This document shows, piece after piece, positions 7,003 through 10,138 of a stretch of 10,138 bases of DNA (the stretch's first letter is position 1; the number at the start of each line of letters is the position of its first letter). The position numbers were made by a program, and so were the translations under genes. The stretch is from assembly GCA_035476635.1 (NCBI GenBank), contig DATILI010000048.1, positions 1 to 10,138 on the forward strand. Direction: 5' to 3'. Source of the stretch: DATILI01 sp035476635 (GTDB taxonomy: Bacteria > Pseudomonadota > Gammaproteobacteria > Burkholderiales > Burkholderiaceae_C). Below the pieces are notes generated by a model. It ran no database searches. It had not been told where the DNA came from and saw nothing but the letters and a program-made list of their open reading frames with translations.

Positions 7003-7386
7003 ATGCCCTTAAATTCCCCTCTGGCCGTGGTGCAAGCCCAACTCGATGCCTACAACGCGAAAGACCTCGAGGCCCTCCTTCAAACCTATGCGGCCGACGC
7101 GGAACAATTTACGCTGCACGGGGAGAGCTTGGCACGTGGGCATTCCGAGTTGCGCTCACGCTTCTCGGCGAGGCTGGCCGAACCCGATCTTCACGCGCGA
7201 CTGCTTTCGAGGATCGTGATGGGGAACGTGGTCACCGACTACGAACTCGTGACCCGCAACTTTCCCGAGGGCCGAGGTAGCGTGGAGATGCTCTGCGTCT
7301 ACGAAGTCCTGGACGGCCGGATCCAAAAGGCATCTTTCGCTGTCGGCGAGAAGAAAATCGATGCCGGAGTTGGTGCGGCGGGTTAG
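7003..7386 (+). CDS. NTF2-like / SnoaL-like small protein
   Basis: This 127-residue protein has the cone-shaped NTF2-like fold signature. The N-terminal VVQAQLDAYNAKDLEALLQT (8-27) and YAADAEQFTL match the helix-strand start of the SnoaL/ketosteroid-isomerase superfamily, and the later strands end with EMLCVYEVLDGRIQKASF. It is a complete domain of the usual length. Members may be isomerases, cyclases, hydrolases or simple ligand-binding proteins, so no function is assigned. The ATG at 7003 has only a weak upstream ribosome site. A 77-bp gap separates it from the VOC gene, and the rluA start follows 8 bp after its stop, so it may share a transcript with rluA. Confidence 0.8.
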   Translation: MPLNSPLAVVQAQLDAYNAKDLEALLQTYAADAEQFTLHGESLARGHSELRSRFSARLAEPDLHARLLSRIVMGNVVTDYELVTRNFPEGRGSVEMLCVYEVLDGRIQKASFAVGEKKIDAGVGAAG

Positions 7387-7394
7387 TTTTGCAA

Positions 7395-8093
7395 ATGCTG
7401 ACGACTTTAGCCGACGGAAACCAGGTGGCCGATGCACGCGCCGCGCAGCGCCCGCAGGCGCTGCCCCTGGTCCATGCCGACGATGCCGTGGTGGTGCTGA
7501 ACAAGCCCGCCGGCCTGCTGGCGGTGCCCGGCCGCGGCCCGGACAAGCAGGATTGCTTGTCCGACCGCGTGCAGCAGCACTACCCCGACGCACTGGTCGT
7601 GCACCGGTTGGACATGGCCACCTCGGGCCTGATGGTCATGGCGCGCGGCGCGCAGGCGCAACGCGACTTGAGCCGCGCATTCGAAAAGCGCGAGGTGCAC
7701 AAGCGCTACATCGCCGTGGTGCAAGGCGTGTTGCAGCCTTGCGCCGGCACCTGGGGGCTGATCGACTTGCCCATCATCGTGGACTGGCCACGCCGTCCCC
7801 TGCGCATCATCGATGCCGAACGCGGCAAACCCAGCACCACGCGCTGGCGGGTTCTGGCGACCGACGAAGAGGCCAACACCACGCGCTTGGAGCTGGAACC
7901 AGTCACCGGCCGCTCGCACCAGTTGCGCGTGCACTTGCAGGCACTGGGCCATCCGATCTTGGGCGATGCCTTGTATGCCGAGGCCGATGTCCAGGCGCGC
8001 GCGGACCGCCTGTTGCTGCATGCCTGCGCTTTGAACTTCGCGCATCCGATGACTGGCAGCGCGCTGGCTTTTGCCAGCGCTGCGCCGTTTTAG
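7395..8093 (+). CDS. rluA: RluA-type dual-specificity rRNA/tRNA pseudouridine synthase
   Basis: This 232-residue enzyme isomerizes uridine to pseudouridine. E. coli RluA acts on 23S rRNA U746 and on U32 of some tRNAs. The sequence follows RluA closely: LNKPAGLLAVPGRG (35-48), the catalytic HRLDMATSG (70-78) with nucleophile Asp73, EKREVHKRYIAVV (97-109), LIDLPIIVDWPRRP (122-135), TGRSHQLRVH (171-180), GHPILGD (185-191) and a terminal LLLHA. HRLDMATSG and the DLPII-DWP stretch favour RluA over RluC/RluD, and there is no N-terminal S4 domain. TTG 7389 could also start the frame, but ATG 7395 is preferred; the ribosome site is poor for both. It lies directly after the NTF2-like gene. Confidence 0.93.
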   Translation: MLTTLADGNQVADARAAQRPQALPLVHADDAVVVLNKPAGLLAVPGRGPDKQDCLSDRVQQHYPDALVVHRLDMATSGLMVMARGAQAQRDLSRAFEKREVHKRYIAVVQGVLQPCAGTWGLIDLPIIVDWPRRPLRIIDAERGKPSTTRWRVLATDEEANTTRLELEPVTGRSHQLRVHLQALGHPILGDALYAEADVQARADRLLLHACALNFAHPMTGSALAFASAAPF

Positions 8094-8110
8094 GTAGAAC
8101 CCTGCCTCAC

Positions 8111-8156
8111 TGAACTTTGGATTGAACTTTGTTCGACTTGCGCCAGTCCGAACAAA
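8111..8156. promoter_or_regulatory. GAAC-rich palindrome cluster upstream of the dioxygenase gene
   Basis: The gap 8094-8175 holds TGAACTTTG twice (8111-8119 and 8123-8131), 12 bp apart. GAAC-TTT-GTTC (8124-8134) is a perfect palindrome. The larger inverted repeat TTTGTTCG (8128-8135) / CGAACAAA (8149-8156) has an extra ACT/AGT inner pairing around a six-base loop. No T-run follows it, so it is not a standard terminator. It may be an operator or a 5'-leader hairpin; the ribosome site GAGGGA (8164-8169) lies just downstream. Confidence 0.4.
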
Positions 8157-8175
8157 ATCTTCTGAGGGAAATTCC

Positions 8176-8826
8176 ATGCCTGCTGCCCCATCCTCCTCGG
8201 CCTTGATTCCCCTGCCGCTGCGCCGTCGCACCGCCGCGGCAGCTCTGGTGGCCCTGCCCGCCCTGTGGCTCACCGCCCGCGCCCAAGCGGCCCCGATGCG
8301 GCGCGCCACACCGGCGCAGACCGAGGGCCCGTTCTATCCGCTCACGTTTCCCAAGGACAGCGACCATGACCTGCTGCGCAACGGTGCTTTGAACTACACG
8401 CAGGGCCAGCCTGCGTGGGTAGATGGCAGCGTGACGGACCTGGAGGGGCGCCCGGTACGCGGCGCCCAGGTCGAAATCTGGCAATGCGACCAGGCCGGCC
8501 ACTACCACCACCCCGGCGACGGCGGCAAGGCCGACGCGGCGTTTCAGGGCTTCGGCCGGGTCAGCGTCGGCAGCGATGGGCAATACCGGTTTCGCACCAT
8601 CCGGCCCGTGGCCTACGGCGGGCGCACGCCGCACATCCATGTGAAGGTGAAGCTCGGCACGCGCGCGCTGCTCACTACCCAGCTCTATATGGCGGGCGAC
8701 CCGCACAACGAGCGCGATTTTCTCTGGCGCAACCTGCAAGAGGACGCCCGCGCCGCGCTGACGGTGGCCTTCGCGCCGGGCGCGGATGGGGTCCAGGCCA
8801 GTTTCCCTATCGTGGTGGCGGTATAG
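8176..8826 (+). CDS. Exported intradiol dioxygenase-like protein
   Basis: This 216-residue protein has an N-terminal export signal: LRRRTAA (15-21, twin-arginine-like), a hydrophobic stretch to about 33, and an AQA cleavage site near 38. The mature part begins with TPAQTEGPFYP (45-55), the family opening. The intradiol-dioxygenase beta-sandwich follows: WVDGSVTDLEGRPVRGAQVE (81-100), IWQCDQAGHYHHP with Tyr110, IRPVAYGGRTPHIHVKV with Tyr147, His153 and His155. These match the two-Tyr/two-His ferric iron ligands of catechol and protocatechuate 3,4-dioxygenases, so activity is likely, but the aromatic substrate cannot be read. No aromatic-pathway genes sit nearby. The start at 8176 has GAGGGA 6 nt upstream. 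A longer in-frame TTG (8122) falls inside the upstream palindrome cluster and is rejected. Confidence 0.85.
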   Translation: MPAAPSSSALIPLPLRRRTAAAALVALPALWLTARAQAAPMRRATPAQTEGPFYPLTFPKDSDHDLLRNGALNYTQGQPAWVDGSVTDLEGRPVRGAQVEIWQCDQAGHYHHPGDGGKADAAFQGFGRVSVGSDGQYRFRTIRPVAYGGRTPHIHVKVKLGTRALLTTQLYMAGDPHNERDFLWRNLQEDARAALTVAFAPGADGVQASFPIVVAV

Positions 8827-8833
8827 GTCCGGT

Positions 8834-8839
8834 TACGAT
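8834..8839 (+). promoter_or_regulatory. Candidate -10 element for a nearly leaderless SDR transcript
   Basis: TACGAT lies 7 bases before the ATG at 8847, where a transcript would begin at or next to the start codon. There is no clear Shine-Dalgarno sequence and no good -35 at the proper distance. The SDR gene could instead be read through from the dioxygenase gene, whose stop is 20 bp away. Confidence 0.25.
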
Positions 8840-8846
8840 CCGGGCC

Positions 8847-9605
8847 ATGACGCAACACCTTTATTTCCTCACCGGCGCATCGCGCGGCATGGGCCTCGCC
8901 ATGGCCGAGCAACTGCTGCTGCCGGGCCACACCCTCATCTGTATTTCCCGCAAGGCCAACGACGCGTTGGCAGCCCGTGCCAAGGCAGCGGGCACCGTAT
9001 GCGAGCAATGGACACAAGACCTGGGCCAACCGGTGGAGGCTGCGGCCCGGCTCGAAGCCTGGCTAGGGGCACAAAGCCCGGGTGCATTCGCGTCGGCGAC
9101 CTTGATCAACAACGCCGGCATGATTCCGCGCATTGCGCCACTGTCGGGCATTGGCGCGGGCGACCTGTCGGCCGCACTGCGCGTCGGACTGGAGGCGCCG
9201 ATGCTGTTGACCAGCGCTTTCCTGCGCGCAACCGGATCCTGGGCTGTGCCGAAGAAGGTCCTCAACATTTCCTCGGGCCTGGGCCGGCGCGCCATGGCCT
9301 CGCAGGCCGCCTACTGTGGGGCCAAGGCCGGCATGGACCTTTTCACCCGCTGCGTGGCGCTGGAAGAAGCAGCCAAGCCCCATGGCGCCAAGCTCTGCTC
9401 ACTGGCGCCCGGCGTGATCGACACCGAGATGCAGGTGCAACTGCGCGGCGCCGATTCCGCCGCCTTCCCTGACATCGGCAACTTCATCGGCATGAAGGAA
9501 AAAGGCGTGCTCAGCAGCCCGGCCGATGCGGGCGCCAAGGTGCTCGGCTACCTGGCGCGCGCGGACTTCGGCAGCAATCCGGTGGCAGACGTGCGCGAGA
9601 CCTGA
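8847..9605 (+). CDS. Short-chain dehydrogenase/reductase (SDR), sepiapterin/benzil reductase-like
   Basis: This 252-residue classical SDR uses NAD(P)H for carbonyl/alcohol interconversion. TGASRGMG (9-16) is the cofactor-binding glycine motif and NNAG (88-91) the structural motif. ISS (141-143) carries the catalytic serine, and YCGAK (156-160) holds catalytic Tyr156 and Lys160. APGVIDTEM (187-195) closes the cofactor pocket. Ser12 and Arg13 after the first glycine suggest NADP preference, as known for the family. The general layout resembles sepiapterin reductase and benzil reductase, but the substrate is not readable. The start lies 20 bp after the dioxygenase stop, so joint transcription is possible. 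Its stop TGA merges with the first copy of the repeat downstream. Confidence 0.9.
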   Translation: MTQHLYFLTGASRGMGLAMAEQLLLPGHTLICISRKANDALAARAKAAGTVCEQWTQDLGQPVEAAARLEAWLGAQSPGAFASATLINNAGMIPRIAPLSGIGAGDLSAALRVGLEAPMLLTSAFLRATGSWAVPKKVLNISSGLGRRAMASQAAYCGAKAGMDLFTRCVALEEAAKPHGAKLCSLAPGVIDTEMQVQLRGADSAAFPDIGNFIGMKEKGVLSSPADAGAKVLGYLARADFGSNPVADVRET

Positions 9606-9658
9606 TCAGTTGGGGACCGAGCAAAATTGCTTTGCAGCTTCTGTGACGGTCCCGCAAG
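9605..9658. repeat. REP-like palindromic repeat, copy 1
   Basis: This is a 54-bp element starting at the SDR stop codon. It opens with ATCAGTTGGGGAC and closes with CCCGCAAG, both shared with copy 2. GGGACCG (9613-9619) pairs with CGGTCCC (9647-9653), enclosing an imperfect inner hairpin with a TTT loop. As RNA the hairpin could end or stabilise the SDR transcript. Such elements are commonly mobilised by REP-associated tyrosine transposases (RAYT), but none is in the window. Confidence 0.8.
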
Positions 9659-9662
9659 CTTA

Positions 9663-9717
9663 ATCAGTTGGGGACAGAGCAAAAATTGCTTTGCAATTTC
9701 TTGGTCTGTCCCGCAAG
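9663..9717. repeat. REP-like palindromic repeat, copy 2
   Basis: This is a 55-bp direct repeat of the preceding element, offset 58 bp. GGGACAGA (9671-9678) pairs perfectly with TCTGTCCC (9705-9712). Inside, AAATTGC-TTT-GCAATTT (9683-9699) forms a perfect 7-bp hairpin. Compared with copy 1, the sixth pair of the outer stem changes from C-G to A-T on both sides, which keeps pairing. The repeat ends 3 bp before the PPK2 stop, so it may serve as a transcript end for both converging genes. Confidence 0.82.
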
Positions 9718-9720
9718 GTC

Positions 9721-10138
9721 TTAGTAAACCTCCGGCACCATGATTTCCTGCGGCACAGGGCGACGCACGTAGTCGTCGTGGCGTTCGCGTGCGGGCAGCA
9801 CGATGCCGGGGTGTTCGGTCTCCTGGTAGGGCATCTGGTCCAGCAGGTGGTGGATGCAGTTGAGACGGGCTTTTTTCTTGTCGACCGCCTGCACCACCCA
9901 CCATGGCGCCTCGTCGATGTGGGTGCGCTCCAGCATCACTTCCTTGGCCTTGGTGTATTCCTCCCAGCGGCGGCGCGACTCCAGGTCCATCGGGCTTAGC
10001 TTCCATTGCTTGAGCGGGTCGTGGATACGGCCAAGAAAGCGCAGATGCTGTTCCTCGTCGGAAATCGAGAACCAGTACTTGATGAGCTGGATGCCCGAGC
10101 GCACCAGCATCTTCTCGAACTCGGGCACCGAGCGGAAA
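9721..10138 (-). CDS. ppk2: Polyphosphate kinase 2, C-terminal half (5' end beyond window)
   Basis: The frame enters from the right edge, reading in as FRSVPEFEKML, and runs 138 residues to TAA (complement of 9721-9723). PPK2 transfers phosphate between polyphosphate and nucleotides in the cytoplasm. Seen here are FEKMLVRSGIQLIKYWFSIS, RIHDPLKQWKLSPMDLESR, the helical EEYTKAKEVMLERT and the closing APWWVV and KKKARLNCIHHLLDQ stretches. All are strong PPK2 family marks, matching the lid and C-terminal part. The Walker A and B motifs would lie outside the window, so intactness and ADP versus GDP preference cannot be judged. The GTG at 10128 is an internal valine, not the start. It converges on the SDR gene. 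Confidence 0.95.
   Translation of the reverse strand, partial: FRSVPEFEKMLVRSGIQLIKYWFSISDEEQHLRFLGRIHDPLKQWKLSPMDLESRRRWEEYTKAKEVMLERTHIDEAPWWVVQAVDKKKARLNCIHHLLDQMPYQETEHPGIVLPARERHDDYVRRPVPQEIMVPEVY

Noticed and set aside
8128..8156. Intrinsic terminator after rluA
   Set aside because: The stem is strong, but the arms begin with T and end with A, and no T-run follows on either strand. This is the opposite of terminator design.
8415..8846. N-terminal extension of the SDR frame into the dioxygenase gene
   Set aside because: The SDR fold begins at ATG 8847, with the cofactor motif at residues 9-16. The extension is a shadow of the dioxygenase.
9721..10128. Complete small gene starting at GTG 10128
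   Set aside because: The frame continues to the window edge and the residues before the GTG match the PPK2 family, so it is the truncated end of a longer gene.

Overview
The window is high-GC, gene-dense DNA of betaproteobacterial type. Codon use and the overall look of the proteins (RluA, PPK2, PAS-rich hybrid kinase, Lrp/VOC/SDR enzymes) suggest Burkholderiales, most likely a Comamonadaceae-like genome. This placement is inferred from protein resemblance recalled without a database search. There is no rRNA, tRNA, CRISPR array, insertion sequence or phage gene. The only repetitive DNA is a pair of short palindromic repeats near the right end.

Left block (3-2727, + strand). The 3' end of a gene, probably a MerR-family regulator, runs into a textbook MerR-type promoter: -35 and -10 elements 19 bp apart with a perfect 10-bp inverted repeat in and around the spacer. 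The promoter faces an acyltransferase-3 membrane protein and an MFS exporter whose reading frames overlap by 11 bp. The three genes read as a self-contained regulator / modifying enzyme / efflux pump cassette.

Middle block (2728-6925). A soluble PAS-PAS-histidine kinase-receiver hybrid sensor has its own sigma-70-like promoter. The promoter position shows that the first in-frame GTG (2759) cannot be the start; GTG 2888 is preferred. The kinase gene ends in a 4-bp convergent overlap with an Lrp/AsnC regulator on the minus strand. That regulator is divergent from a fold-II PLP ammonia-lyase-like gene. A small VOC (glyoxalase-fold) gene follows the PLP gene immediately, with a TTG start and a strong Shine-Dalgarno sequence. 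Regulator, PLP enzyme and VOC protein look like a small amino-acid catabolic unit.

Right block (6926-10138). Here lie an NTF2/SnoaL-like small protein, the pseudouridine synthase RluA, an exported intradiol-dioxygenase-like protein with the full Tyr/Tyr/His/His iron ligand set, and a short-chain dehydrogenase, all on the + strand. The C-terminal half of a polyphosphate kinase 2 gene comes in from the right on the minus strand. The convergent gap between the SDR and PPK2 genes is almost entirely filled by two tandem REP-like hairpin elements with one compensatory base-pair change between copies.

I found no clearly new system. The best leads are the MerR-controlled acyltransferase/exporter cassette, the paired hairpin repeats, the GAAC-rich palindrome cluster in front of the dioxygenase gene, and the palindromes built into the kinase promoter.
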